DNA of 64,000 bases from Thiocystis violascens DSM 198 (GTDB lineage: Bacteria > Pseudomonadota > Gammaproteobacteria > Chromatiales > Chromatiaceae): NCBI RefSeq assembly GCF_000227745.2, contig NC_018012.1, positions 3,779,412 to 3,843,411 on the forward strand, written 5' to 3'. Made by a program: the position numbers and the translations under genes. Below are positions 1 through 8,513 of the stretch, one piece after another. Every line of letters starts with the position of its first letter. The first letter of the stretch is position 1. The notes under the pieces are model-generated. The model was not told where the DNA came from and searched no databases. It saw only the letters and a program-made list of their open reading frames with translations.

Positions 1-1
1 A

Positions 2-577
2 TGCGCGGCGAAACCATTCCGTTGCGATAGTGGCGGCGGAAATGGGGAGCTTCCGAAGATCATCGAGTCTCGTGTTCAGGAATTCACCGCAACCGGACTG
101 CCCTTGCGTGCGATTGTCTTCGCGGACAGCGATGCTCGATTCCCAGGACACATCAGCGACGACGCCAAGGTCATCGCCGATCTGTGCGAGGCACATGCCT
201 TGCTCTGCCTGATCTTGTCCAAGCGCGCGATCGAGAACTATATCCCGGACGAAGTCCTACAGGGCTGGGCCACCGAACCGCCGAGCCAAGCGGTCCGACC
301 GCTCGTTGCCGCGATCTGCAGATTGACGCCAGCACAACGCGATCATGTGCCGATGAAAAAGAAATTTCCGGGTCAACTCGATGATTCACAAGAGCAGGCG
401 CTGTACGACGATATCGCCCCCGAAGATCTCGCCTTGATGCAGAACCATAGACTTCGTAATGACCTCATTGATCTGCTGTCGACCCATCGGCAACACCTGA
501 CCGCCGATGCCTTACGCAACCGTGATGGCAAGGGCGAATTGGACCGTCTTGTCGACATGATCACTCAGAGTCTCTAA
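2..577 (+). CDS. Toprim-like protein, 3' part only
   Basis: This frame is open to the left edge of the window, so the gene is 5'-truncated; 191 residues are visible and no true start can be chosen. The visible part begins with a Gly-rich stretch (CDSGGGNGELPKI), then a hydrophobic strand ending in an acidic cluster (LRAIVFADSDARFPG) and a KRAIENYIPDE segment. This resembles the Toprim-like/DUF4435-type C-terminal region of OLD-like or AAA ATPases found in defence islands. Only 13 bases separate its stop from the DUF262 gene on the same strand, so the two are probably co-transcribed. The exact family is uncertain because the N-terminal domain is outside the window. Confidence 0.6.
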   Translation, partial: CAAKPFRCDSGGGNGELPKIIESRVQEFTATGLPLRAIVFADSDARFPGHISDDAKVIADLCEAHALLCLILSKRAIENYIPDEVLQGWATEPPSQAVRPLVAAICRLTPAQRDHVPMKKKFPGQLDDSQEQALYDDIAPEDLALMQNHRLRNDLIDLLSTHRQHLTADALRNRDGKGELDRLVDMITQSL

Positions 578-590
578 CCCAGAGGCATCA

Positions 591-2276
591 ATGGAACCGC
601 GTTCCTTCTCCCCCGAGGTTAAACCAGAAGTCGTCTTTGTCTTCGAACTCGTGCGCAACGTCACGGCCGGCAAACTGCGGATACCGAATTTTCAGCGAGG
701 CTACGTTTGGCGGCGCGTCCAAATGCTTGATCTCCTGGACAGCATCCGCCGCCGCTATCCCATCGGCAGCCTCCTGATTTGGGATACCGACGAGCATCTC
801 AGCAGCCGCCCTAACATTGGACCGATTCCTGTCCCCCGTGGCGCGGATGGGATATCGTCTCATGTGCTGGATGGACATCAACGTCTCTCAACCCTGGCGG
901 GCGCCTTGATGGCGCCTCTCAATCAATCGGCGCAACAGGATGATGAAGATCCCGGACGCTGGGAGATCTGGTACAACGCGAAGGATGAGCAATTCGAGCA
1001 TCCGCGCGTAGGCGACGAACTGCAACCCTGGCATTTTCCGCTAAGGAAATTGATGGACACCATTTCTTTCATCGGAGAGTGCAAACGCATCCTTCACGAT
1101 GGCGGTGACAATGGAGGCCATTACGTCCGTAAAATCGAAGCGCTCCTACAGACATTCAACGAATACAAGCTTCCCATCATTCGCATCAGCAACACCGAAC
1201 TCACGCAGGCCGTCGATATCTTCGCTCGGCTGAATTCCAAAGGGCAGCCAATGAGCGCGGACCAGATGGTGTCGGCGCTCATGTATCGCGAAGCGCCTGG
1301 CGGAAGTCCGGCGTTCAATCTCTCCGAAATGATCGATGAAATGCTTGACCTTCTGGATGGCTATGGATTTGGCGGCATTGATCGAACCATCGTTCTGCGC
1401 GGCCTACTGGCTTGTCTGGAGGAAGACATCTACAGGACCGATTGGACTCGACTCGTGGATGCGAAGCGCAGTGATCTGCTGAAGCGGCTTCCGTCGATCA
1501 TCGAGCCAACCAAGGCTGCCATGGAGCGGGCCGCTCGGTTCCTCAACAGCATCGGCGTCTATACGGATCGCCTGTTGCCTTATGCCATGCAGCTCGTTGT
1601 TCTCGCCGCGTTCTTTCGCGACTGTGAAAGCCCCACCCCGGATCAGACGGCATTCTTACGACGTTGGTTCTGGGTTTCGTCGTTTGCCGGCTGGTTCGCA
1701 TCCGGCAATCCTTCTCGTGTTGGACACTTAGTTGCCGAGATGCGCGGCAAGATCGCACGAACGAGCTGTCCAAATCCACTCCTTGAGAACATGCGCATGG
1801 ATGAGCCAGCGCAACCCTTCCCGAAAACATTTGACATGCGCAGCGCCCGAGCACGCACCTGGCTGCTCGTGCTCCTCTCGCTCCAGCCTCGGGGCCGCGA
1901 TGGCAAACCCGTGGAGGAGCCCTGGCGTTTGATCACGGAACATCGATCCAATGCGATCGGTTACATCGCCGCCACCGTGAACGACAAGGATCTCAAGTCG
2001 AGTCCCGCGAATCGCATTCTTAGGTTCGATCCCAAGGATCGCTCTCAAGCCATGAGTTGGCTATTGAAGCTCGACTCAAGTCTACGTGCTCAAATCCTGC
2101 TTAGTCATGGTATTCCACCGGATTCTTGGGGATTACTTGAGACTGGAAACCGCGATGCATTCCTTAATGTACGGCGTGACTATCTTATTCAATTGGAGTT
2201 GGAGCATATGAAACGAGAGGGCGTAATCCCTCCGCCCGATCCGACTCCTCAATCGGCAGCGATCGACACCGAGTAG
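591..2276 (+). CDS. DUF262 (GmrS/ParB-nuclease fold) domain protein
   Basis: The 561-residue protein opens with the DUF262 signature: a PNFQRGYVWRR motif near residue 34 and HVLDGHQRLSTLAG near residue 91. The latter is the family's DGQQR-type nucleotide-binding/nuclease motif, here with His for the first Gln. RLNSKGQPMS near residue 207 is also typical. DUF262 proteins include GmrS of type IV restriction enzymes and other defence ATPase-nucleases. The usual C-terminal HNH (DUF1524/GmrD) motif is not evident; the C-terminus is helical and charged. It lies 13 bp after the truncated Toprim-like gene, suggesting a two-gene defence unit. The family call is firm; the target is unknown. Confidence 0.85.
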   Translation: MEPRSFSPEVKPEVVFVFELVRNVTAGKLRIPNFQRGYVWRRVQMLDLLDSIRRRYPIGSLLIWDTDEHLSSRPNIGPIPVPRGADGISSHVLDGHQRLSTLAGALMAPLNQSAQQDDEDPGRWEIWYNAKDEQFEHPRVGDELQPWHFPLRKLMDTISFIGECKRILHDGGDNGGHYVRKIEALLQTFNEYKLPIIRISNTELTQAVDIFARLNSKGQPMSADQMVSALMYREAPGGSPAFNLSEMIDEMLDLLDGYGFGGIDRTIVLRGLLACLEEDIYRTDWTRLVDAKRSDLLKRLPSIIEPTKAAMERAARFLNSIGVYTDRLLPYAMQLVVLAAFFRDCESPTPDQTAFLRRWFWVSSFAGWFASGNPSRVGHLVAEMRGKIARTSCPNPLLENMRMDEPAQPFPKTFDMRSARARTWLLVLLSLQPRGRDGKPVEEPWRLITEHRSNAIGYIAATVNDKDLKSSPANRILRFDPKDRSQAMSWLLKLDSSLRAQILLSHGIPPDSWGLLETGNRDAFLNVRRDYLIQLELEHMKREGVIPPPDPTPQSAAIDTE

Positions 2277-2297
2277 CTTCAATGGGCTGGTCGATCA

Positions 2298-2450
2298 ATG
2301 GCCATTTCCGTTGGGACGATCACCCAGGATGTGCGCGATTATGCGCAGGCGCATCGGATCGAGAATATCGAGATCGCGGTGGAAGCCGGCATGCAGGAAA
2401 AGGCGCGGGAGTTCCGGCAGGAAGGTGCGAACATCTACAAGGAGGTTTAA
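2298..2450 (+). pseudogene. thiC: 3' remnant of thiC
   Basis: A 50-codon frame encodes residues resembling the very C-terminus of phosphomethylpyrimidine synthase: ITQDVRDYA, then GMQEKAREFRQEG and NIYKEV at the end. ThiC proteins end with a similar KIT-DVRDYA ... GM--KA-EF---G--IY pattern after the CxxCxxxxC iron-sulfur motif, which is absent here. The remaining ~90% of ThiC is missing, and the DUF262 gene lies directly upstream instead. This is therefore either a truncated gene or a duplicated 3' end left by island integration. The ATG at 2298 is probably not a functional start. Confidence 0.7.
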
Positions 2451-2476
2451 GGCGATTCTCGTGAAAGCGCTTACCC

Positions 2477-2557
2477 GTAGGAGCCCGTTTGCGGGCGACG
2501 GGAGGTGCGCGCGGAAGGCATTTTGGCGTGTCACGTCGCCCGCAAGCGGGCTCCTAC
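2477..2557. repeat. GTAGGAGCCCG palindromic repeat
   Basis: GTAGGAGCCCGTTTGCGGGC is followed 40 bp later by its near-perfect reverse complement ending in GGGCTCCTAC. The same family recurs at 23076-23175. It is a dispersed REP-like intergenic palindrome that could fold into a long hairpin between the thiC remnant and the sensor gene. Confidence 0.85.
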
Positions 2558-2681
2558 GTCGGCGGATAACGCCGAAACGGGAAATGCTGACGGCAATGCG
2601 CGCTGGTTTCGCGCCTTGCCAGATTCTATAATCTTTCCCTCTTGCGCCATGAGTCGGCGGACCCGGACCCCCCAGGACTCA

Positions 2682-3803
2682 ATGATCATCGATCCTTCCG
2701 CGATGCCCGCATTCGGGTTCGAAAATATGCCACCGATCCCGCCGCGGGCCGCCCGTCTCTATGCCGATCATGCCGACCGCTTGGCCAGTCAGGTCTCGCA
2801 TCTGCTGATGCAGCATCCCCGTCTCGATGAATTCCTCAACGGCAATGCATTCCGCCTGCTGGAGGTTAACCATCGCAACCACGGCGCCTTCGTTGCGGAG
2901 GTCTTGCGGACTCGAAATTTTGAGCTACTGGCCAAGTCGTTACCCTGGGCCTATCACGCCTACCATCATCAGGGCGTGCCCTATGATTACTTTCCCGTTC
3001 AACTAGATGCCTGGAAAAGGGCGATCCGCGAGCAGCTTCCAAGTGCCGAGGCGGCGAGCCTGATGCCGCTGTATGACTGGATGCTGGCGGTCCACGCCGA
3101 CGTGATTGCGGCCGCCAAGCGGTATCGATCGGAGCGCCCGACGGTTCCGGTCGGACTGGTCGAGGTACACGGGAAGGTCGTCGAGGCGTTGATCGCGGGC
3201 GATCACCTTGCGGTGCTCCATCATTGTCAGAATCTGCTGAACGAGGGCATGACCTTCCCGCGGTTACTCCAGTGGATTTTTTATCCGGCGATGGTCGAGA
3301 TCGGCGTCCGCTGGGAGAAAGGAGCCGTCTCGGTTGAAATGGAGCATCAGGCCACCGCCATGGCGTATCTGGTGCTTTCCGCACTCTATTATGAACAACC
3401 CTTTCCGGCCAAGGCGCGCGGGCGCGCCATCGTCGCCTCGGTGACTAACGAGTTTCACGAACTCGGGGCCTGGATGGTCGCCTCCTGTCTTGAACTCGAC
3501 GGCTGGGATGTGACTTTTCTTGCCAGCGATTGCGCGCTGGAGACCCTGGTCGATACCATGCGCGCGGAATCGCCTCGCTTCATTGCGCTCTCGGTCAGCC
3601 TCCTCAGCAATCTGGAGGCCGCTCGGGAAACGGTCGCGGCCCTGCGCGCAGACCTCGGGCCGGCATCGGACACCCCCATCCTGGTCGGCGGGCGCGCCCT
3701 GCTGACCGCCCCCTCGCTGCTCGACGCGATCGGCGCGGATCTGTTTCTGACCGACTGCGAGGCAGCCGTCATCTGGGCGCGTAGTCTGGAGATCGCTGCA
3801 TGA
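2682..3803 (+). CDS. Cobalamin-binding sensor protein (CarH-like B12 module)
   Basis: This 373-residue protein has a helical N-terminal region, then a four-helix-bundle cap and a Rossmann-like B12-binding domain. The cap carries W211-x9-E221-H222 (WEKGAVSVEMEH), the spacing typical of CarH-type adenosylcobalamin light sensors. The B12 domain has EFHELG with H259 as probable lower cobalt ligand, matching the E/D-x-H-x-x-G signature, and a late VGGRAL glycine strand. No MerR-type DNA-binding domain is seen, unlike CarH. The ATG at 2682 is preferred because AGGA lies five bases upstream; an ATG at 2649 lacks a ribosome site. Its stop overlaps the start of the GGDEF gene, so it probably controls that enzyme. 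Cobalamin binding is well supported; light sensing is inferred. Confidence 0.85.
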   Translation: MIIDPSAMPAFGFENMPPIPPRAARLYADHADRLASQVSHLLMQHPRLDEFLNGNAFRLLEVNHRNHGAFVAEVLRTRNFELLAKSLPWAYHAYHHQGVPYDYFPVQLDAWKRAIREQLPSAEAASLMPLYDWMLAVHADVIAAAKRYRSERPTVPVGLVEVHGKVVEALIAGDHLAVLHHCQNLLNEGMTFPRLLQWIFYPAMVEIGVRWEKGAVSVEMEHQATAMAYLVLSALYYEQPFPAKARGRAIVASVTNEFHELGAWMVASCLELDGWDVTFLASDCALETLVDTMRAESPRFIALSVSLLSNLEAARETVAALRADLGPASDTPILVGGRALLTAPSLLDAIGADLFLTDCEAAVIWARSLEIAA

Positions 3804-4756
3804 ACGAAGAAATCTTATCTCACCCCGATCTGATCTGGGCGTTGCGCAACTATGTCATGGATTCGGGGCGTCTGCTGGTGGTCGAAGTGGACGGTCAGGG
3901 GTTGATCGGCGAGAGCAATCTTGCCTTTCGATCGCACTTTTCCAGCTTCAAGCGCGTGCGGGGGGAGCCGCTGTCGCGTTTTCTGGGCGGCGGGCGCGGC
4001 GATACCCTGGAGATCGAATCCGGACTCGTCAACCGTACCCCGGTCGCGCATGTTTTCAAAAGCCTGGACGGCGGCGAAACCTATCTGTTTCATGCCTACC
4101 CCGTCGCTCAGGGCTCCCTGCTCATCGGCGAGTTGGCCAATGCCGCCAAGAGCGACATCATCGAACGCATGGGCAACCTGGCGATCGAGATGTCGCGGCT
4201 GGTGCGGGATCTGCGCAAGACCAACCATGAACTGGCCATGGCGAATGATTTGAATCTGGAGCTGGCACGGACCGATCCGCTCACCGGTCTCGCCAATCGA
4301 CGCTATTTCATGGAGCGTTTGCAGACCACTCTCGCGCATGCCCAGGCGCGCGATCATCGTTTATCGCTCGTGATGATCGACCTGGATCATTTCAAGCAGG
4401 TCAACGACCGTTTCGGGCATGCGGGCGGCGATGCGACGCTGGTCGCGTTCGCGGGCTTGCTGAAGTCCCAGGTGCGGGCGGCCGATCTGTCCGGGCGGTT
4501 TGGCGGGGAGGAATTTGTTCTGTACATGCTCGACGCCGACCTGCGCGCCGCCAGCGAAGCCGCCGGGCGTCTGCGCGTTCAGATGTCCCAGCTGCGCCCG
4601 CTCGATGCGGATTTTCGTGTGACCGCCAGCTTTGGCGTGACCGAGTTGAGTCCAGGGGAAACGGCGGAAACGCTCCTGATCCGGGCCGACGATCTGCTCT
4701 ATCGGGCCAAGGCGGAGGGACGTAACCGGGTGATCGCGGAGGCGTGCGGCGCCTGA
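3800..4756 (+). CDS. GGDEF diguanylate cyclase
   Basis: The 318-residue protein has a PAS-like N-terminal region (about 20-110), a helical linker, and a C-terminal GGDEF domain starting at DPLTGLANRRYF. The active-site loop reads FGGEEF, so it should make cyclic di-GMP. The start ATG overlaps the stop of the cobalamin-sensor gene (ATGA), indicating translational coupling. No transmembrane segments are seen, so it is likely cytoplasmic. Upstream of the loop no clear RxxD inhibitory site was recognised. The likely role is to turn the cobalamin sensor's state into a c-di-GMP signal for attachment or motility; the enzyme class is firm and the coupling inferred. Confidence 0.92.
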   Translation: MNEEILSHPDLIWALRNYVMDSGRLLVVEVDGQGLIGESNLAFRSHFSSFKRVRGEPLSRFLGGGRGDTLEIESGLVNRTPVAHVFKSLDGGETYLFHAYPVAQGSLLIGELANAAKSDIIERMGNLAIEMSRLVRDLRKTNHELAMANDLNLELARTDPLTGLANRRYFMERLQTTLAHAQARDHRLSLVMIDLDHFKQVNDRFGHAGGDATLVAFAGLLKSQVRAADLSGRFGGEEFVLYMLDADLRAASEAAGRLRVQMSQLRPLDADFRVTASFGVTELSPGETAETLLIRADDLLYRAKAEGRNRVIAEACGA

Positions 4757-4772
4757 AGCGGCGATAGGAGCG

Positions 4773-4960
4773 TTAAGGTGATTTCCGGGAAAGTTCATAC
4801 CCATGCCCAAGGCTTCAAAATGGACAGGATTAACAGGATGTTTCAAGATTCACAGGATTAAAAACAGCTTTTGACAAAATCCTGTCTATCCTGAGCAATC
4901 CTGTTAATCCCGTCCATTTGAAGCGTTGATTCCGGTAGAAACTTCCCCGGAAGGTATTGC
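4773..4960. repeat. Intergenic inverted repeat (GGACAGGATTAACAGGAT family)
   Basis: The gap between the convergent GGDEF and glgP genes holds a long hairpin: arms 4816-4839 and 4898-4920 are near-perfect reverse complements built on ATGGACAGGATTAACAGGAT. The left flank TTAAGGTGATTTCCGGGAAA (4773-4792) also recurs at 30585 and, inverted, at 30782-30800. It may act as a bidirectional transcription barrier. No gene is present here. Confidence 0.8.
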
Positions 4961-4998
4961 CATGGACCCGTTGCCGGGTCCATGGAGGCCGTCAAGCC

Positions 4999-7503
4999 TT
5001 ATGCCTTGGGCGGGACGGCGTCGAGGTGCCAGATATCCTGGTTGTATTCGGCGATGGTGCGGTCGGACGAGAAATGACCGCTGCGGGCGCTGTTCAGGAT
5101 GCTCATGCGCAACCAGCGGTCACGATCCAGGTAGGCCGCGGCGGCCTGCTCCTGCACGTCGATATAGCTGCGGAAATCCGCGGCGGTCATCCAGGGATCG
5201 TGCGGGTTGCGGATCGCGAGGATGATCTGGTCGAAGATGCCGCCCTCGAACTGATTGAAATGCCCGGACTCCAGCAGACTCATGACCTCCAGCAGGGCCG
5301 GATCGCCGGCGATGATGCCATTGGGGTCATAGTGATGACGGCGTGACTCGACACCAGCGGCGGTCATGCCGAAGAGGAAGAAATTCTCCTCGCCCACCTG
5401 ATCGCGGATCTCGATGTTGGCCCCATCCAGGGTGCCGATGGTGACCGCGCCGTTCATCATGAACTTCATGTTGCCCGTCCCGGATGCCTCCTTGCCGGCG
5501 GTGGAGATCTGTTCGGACAGATCGGTGCCGGGCGCGATCACTTCCATGAGCGAGACACGGTAATCCGGCACGAACGCGACCCGCAACAGGCCAGCGGTTT
5601 CGGGATCGTTGTTGATGGCGCGAGCGACGTTATTGATCAGCTTGATGATCTGCTTGGCCATCACATAACCGGGGGCCGCCTTGCCGCCGATCAGGACGCA
5701 GCGCGCGGTCCAGTCGCGGGTGTCGCCGCGCTTGATACGGTTATAGAGATGGATGACATGCAGGACATTGAGCAACTGGCGCTTGTATTCGTGGATGCGC
5801 TTGACCTGCACGTCGAAGACGGCGTCCAGCGGAAAGTCCACCCGGCAGATTTGTGCGACATGCTCGGCCAGACGACGCTTGTTGTCCTGCTTGATGGCGT
5901 GCCAGCGGGCGCGGAAGTCCGCGTCCTCGGCAGAGGGCGCAAGCTGCTGGAGCTGGCTGAGGTCGCGCACCCACTCGGTGCCGATAGTCTCGTCGAGCAG
6001 TTCGCGCAGACCCGGATTGCACATGGCCAGCCAGCGCCGCTGGGTGACGCCGTTGGTCTTGTTGTTGAATTTCTTGGGCCAGATGTCGTGGAAATCGCGG
6101 AACAGGCCCTCGATCAGAAGCTCCGAGTGCAGCGCGGCGACGCCGTTGACCGAGAAACTGCCGACGATCGCCAGATAGGCCATCCGCACCTGCGGATCGT
6201 AGCCTTCCTCGATCAGCGACATGCGCCGCTGGCGGTCGGTGTCGCCCGGCCAGCGGGTCGCGACTTCCGCCAGGAAACGGGCGTTGATCTCGAAGATGAT
6301 CTCCAGGATGCGCGGCAGCAGTTGGCGAAACAACCGCACCGACCAGCGTTCCAGCGCCTCGGGCAGCAGGGTGTGATTGGTGTAGGCCATGGTCTGGCGA
6401 ACGATCGGCCAGGCGGTGTCCCACTCCAGATCATGATCGTCCATCAGTTGGCGCATCAGCTCGGCGACCGAGACGGCGGGATGGGTGTCGTTGAGCTGGA
6501 AACAGTTGTGCTCGGCGAAGCGGCTGAAGTCGTTGCCGTTGAGCCGGATCCAGTCGCGCAGCACGTCCTTGATGCTGGCGCTGGCGAGGAAGAACTGCTG
6601 ACGCAGCCGCAATTCCTTGCCGCATTCGTTGGCGTCGTTGGGGTAGAGCACCATGGTGATGTGCTCGGCCTCGTTCTTCTGGGCGACCGACTCCGGGTAA
6701 CTGCCGGCGTTGAATTCGCCAAGGTCGAATTCGTCGGTGGCGGCGGATTTCCAGAGACGCAGGGTATTGACGGTCTCGTTGCGATAACCGGGAACGGGAA
6801 TATCGTAGGGGACCGCCAGGACGTCATGGGTATCCACCCAGCGCACCGTCTTGCGACCGCGTCGGTCCACGCTGGTCTCGGTGCGGCCGCCGAAGGGGAT
6901 GCGTTGGGTGAATTCGGGGCGTTCGAGTTCCCAGGGGTTGCCATCGCGCAACCAGTGATCCGGCTCTTCGAGCTGTTCGCCGCCCTCGATCAACTGGCGG
7001 AACATGCCGTATTCGTAGCGCAGTCCATAGCCCCGCACCGGAAGCTGCAGAGTGGCGCAGGAGTCCAGAAAGCAGGCCGCCAGACGGCCCAGACCGCCAT
7101 TGCCCAGGCCGGCATCGGGTTCGTTGCCGGCAATCTCCTCCAGCGCCAGACCCATGCCGTAGAGTCCCTGCTCCACGGCGCTGTTGATTCCGAGGTTGAG
7201 CATGGCGTTCGATAGCGCGCGGCCCATCAGGAATTCCAGCGACAGATAGTAGGTGCGCTTGCATCCCGCCTCGTCATAGGACTGGCGGGTCCGCTTCCAG
7301 CGCTCCATCAGACGGTCGCGCAGGGTGATGGACAATGCCTTGTAGGAATAATAGATCGCCTGCGCGTCATGGTCCCGCCCGAAGGTGTGGGCGTAATAGC
7401 GCCGGAAGTCCTGCGCGATCCCTTCGGAGTCCATGGGCAGGGGCGGAAGGTCGAAGAAGTGCGCGTTCGGATGAGGTTTGGTGGGGCCGTTCAAGGGGGA
7501 CAT
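4999..7503 (-). CDS. glgP: Glycogen phosphorylase
   Basis: The 834-residue product matches the family's usual 800-840 residues. It releases glucose-1-phosphate from glycogen using pyridoxal phosphate. Visible signatures are the N-terminal YYLSLEFLMGRAL, the NGGLGRLAACFLDS motif, the QLNDTHP segment and EASGTGNMKFMMNGA, which contains the PLP-binding lysine. The start has an AGGATCC stretch 8-14 bases upstream. It is a stand-alone gene convergent with the GGDEF gene. In purple sulfur bacteria glycogen is mobilised in the dark, which would fit this enzyme. No internal defect was noticed. Confidence 0.97.
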   Translation of the reverse strand: MSPLNGPTKPHPNAHFFDLPPLPMDSEGIAQDFRRYYAHTFGRDHDAQAIYYSYKALSITLRDRLMERWKRTRQSYDEAGCKRTYYLSLEFLMGRALSNAMLNLGINSAVEQGLYGMGLALEEIAGNEPDAGLGNGGLGRLAACFLDSCATLQLPVRGYGLRYEYGMFRQLIEGGEQLEEPDHWLRDGNPWELERPEFTQRIPFGGRTETSVDRRGRKTVRWVDTHDVLAVPYDIPVPGYRNETVNTLRLWKSAATDEFDLGEFNAGSYPESVAQKNEAEHITMVLYPNDANECGKELRLRQQFFLASASIKDVLRDWIRLNGNDFSRFAEHNCFQLNDTHPAVSVAELMRQLMDDHDLEWDTAWPIVRQTMAYTNHTLLPEALERWSVRLFRQLLPRILEIIFEINARFLAEVATRWPGDTDRQRRMSLIEEGYDPQVRMAYLAIVGSFSVNGVAALHSELLIEGLFRDFHDIWPKKFNNKTNGVTQRRWLAMCNPGLRELLDETIGTEWVRDLSQLQQLAPSAEDADFRARWHAIKQDNKRRLAEHVAQICRVDFPLDAVFDVQVKRIHEYKRQLLNVLHVIHLYNRIKRGDTRDWTARCVLIGGKAAPGYVMAKQIIKLINNVARAINNDPETAGLLRVAFVPDYRVSLMEVIAPGTDLSEQISTAGKEASGTGNMKFMMNGAVTIGTLDGANIEIRDQVGEENFFLFGMTAAGVESRRHHYDPNGIIAGDPALLEVMSLLESGHFNQFEGGIFDQIILAIRNPHDPWMTAADFRSYIDVQEQAAAAYLDRDRWLRMSILNSARSGHFSSDRTIAEYNQDIWHLDAVPPKA

Positions 7504-7650
7504 ACTAGGTTGGATCCTGTTAGGTTGTGTGTTGAATATTGGCGATATAGTAGCCGCTGGTGTGACTGGGCGCGAACCTGTTGTGCCGCCCGCGACAAAT
7601 CGTGGCGAATCGGCAACATTGAGTCAGTACCGACAGCGGATGTCCCGCGT

Positions 7651-7944
7651 TCAATTCCGCATCGCGATCAGGGTCGGCAGTGGCGAAAGTCCGTGTTTGA
7701 AATCGCCCCGCAGCCGACTGAGCAAGCGGGCCCGCTTCTCGTCGTTGGCGACCATCAGGGCCGCGAACGCCGCGCGCCATTGGGCCAGGTATTCCCGGTC
7801 GGTCTGGAGTTCGGTGTACAACATCACCGCCGTACAGTAATCGGTGGCTCTGAGGTAATCCTTGAACGGACTGTCGGAGGGTGCGAGTAGCGGGGCGATC
7901 AATTGGCGTGCCCGCTCCGATGCAGTGAGCTTCGCGGTCGTCAT
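7651..7944 (-). CDS. Conserved small protein of unknown function
   Basis: From the ATG at 7944 this encodes 97 residues beginning MTTAKLTASERARQL. It is predicted soluble and mostly helical, with a KDYLRATDYCTAVMLYTEL core and a basic C-terminus. It lies 13 bp downstream of the DUF2939 gene on the same strand, so the two are probably co-transcribed. A longer upstream reading frame overlaps the DUF2939 gene and is rejected. I do not recognise the family. Confidence 0.6.
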   Translation of the reverse strand: MTTAKLTASERARQLIAPLLAPSDSPFKDYLRATDYCTAVMLYTELQTDREYLAQWRAAFAALMVANDEKRARLLSRLRGDFKHGLSPLPTLIAMRN

Positions 7945-7957
7945 GTTGGTATTGACA

Positions 7958-8497
7958 TCAATAGTAGAGGGTCGAGACACGCCAGCCTCGCCGGTCGAGG
8001 TGCAGCCGCAGGATGACCGGCTCCGCGTTGCGGTGACCGATCCGCGCGCGGAAATTTCGTGGACTCTCGAAAAAGCCGGTGACGAGGAGGGGCGGAAAGT
8101 CTTCACCGGGAAGCGCTCTCGCGGTCAGTTGCGCCCGCACCCAGTCGAGCGTGACGATGCGCTCCAGCGCATGGACGCCGTGGTATCGAATCCCCGACTC
8201 CAGCCACTCGATAAAATCGTCGGAGAGCCCGTCGATGGCGCTGGGGCGCTCCTTGTTGAGACGGCGCGCCAGTTCGTCGCGAATCGCATCCAGATCCACC
8301 AGTCGCTCCAGTGTCGTCTCGTCGTCCTGGGCGAGCGCGCGGTTCAGGCTCCAGAGTGTCGCATAGGGCCAGAGTCCGTAGAGCATGACCAGTGCCAGGC
8401 CCAGAAGCAGCAGGCGTCTGGCGGGCCGGCGCGCGCGCCGCCACCAGCGGTGCATGGCCACCCAGGTCCGATGGCGCGCGCGCGTGATCGTCGGCAT
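7958..8497 (-). CDS. DUF2939-like membrane-anchored protein
   Basis: From ATG 8497 the protein has 179 residues. A basic, Arg/Trp-rich N-terminus precedes one hydrophobic segment (about residues 29-46, LLLLGLALVMLYGLWPYATL) leading into WSLNRALAQDD. This layout is typical of DUF2939 proteins: a single membrane anchor followed by a helix-loop domain outside. The rest is soluble and ends WRVSTLYY. The function of the family is unknown. The ABC-F gene lies 16 bp upstream on the same strand, suggesting one transcript. The second Met (residue 15) is an alternative start. Confidence 0.6.
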   Translation of the reverse strand: MPTITRARHRTWVAMHRWWRRARRPARRLLLLGLALVMLYGLWPYATLWSLNRALAQDDETTLERLVDLDAIRDELARRLNKERPSAIDGLSDDFIEWLESGIRYHGVHALERIVTLDWVRAQLTARALPGEDFPPLLVTGFFESPRNFRARIGHRNAEPVILRLHLDRRGWRVSTLYY

Positions 8498-8513
8498 TCG
8501 GAAAACCGCCTTC

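Noticed and set aside
5749..7215. 488-codon plus-strand frame
   Set aside because: It is antisense to glgP, has no recognisable domain, and reflects high-GC third-position bias.
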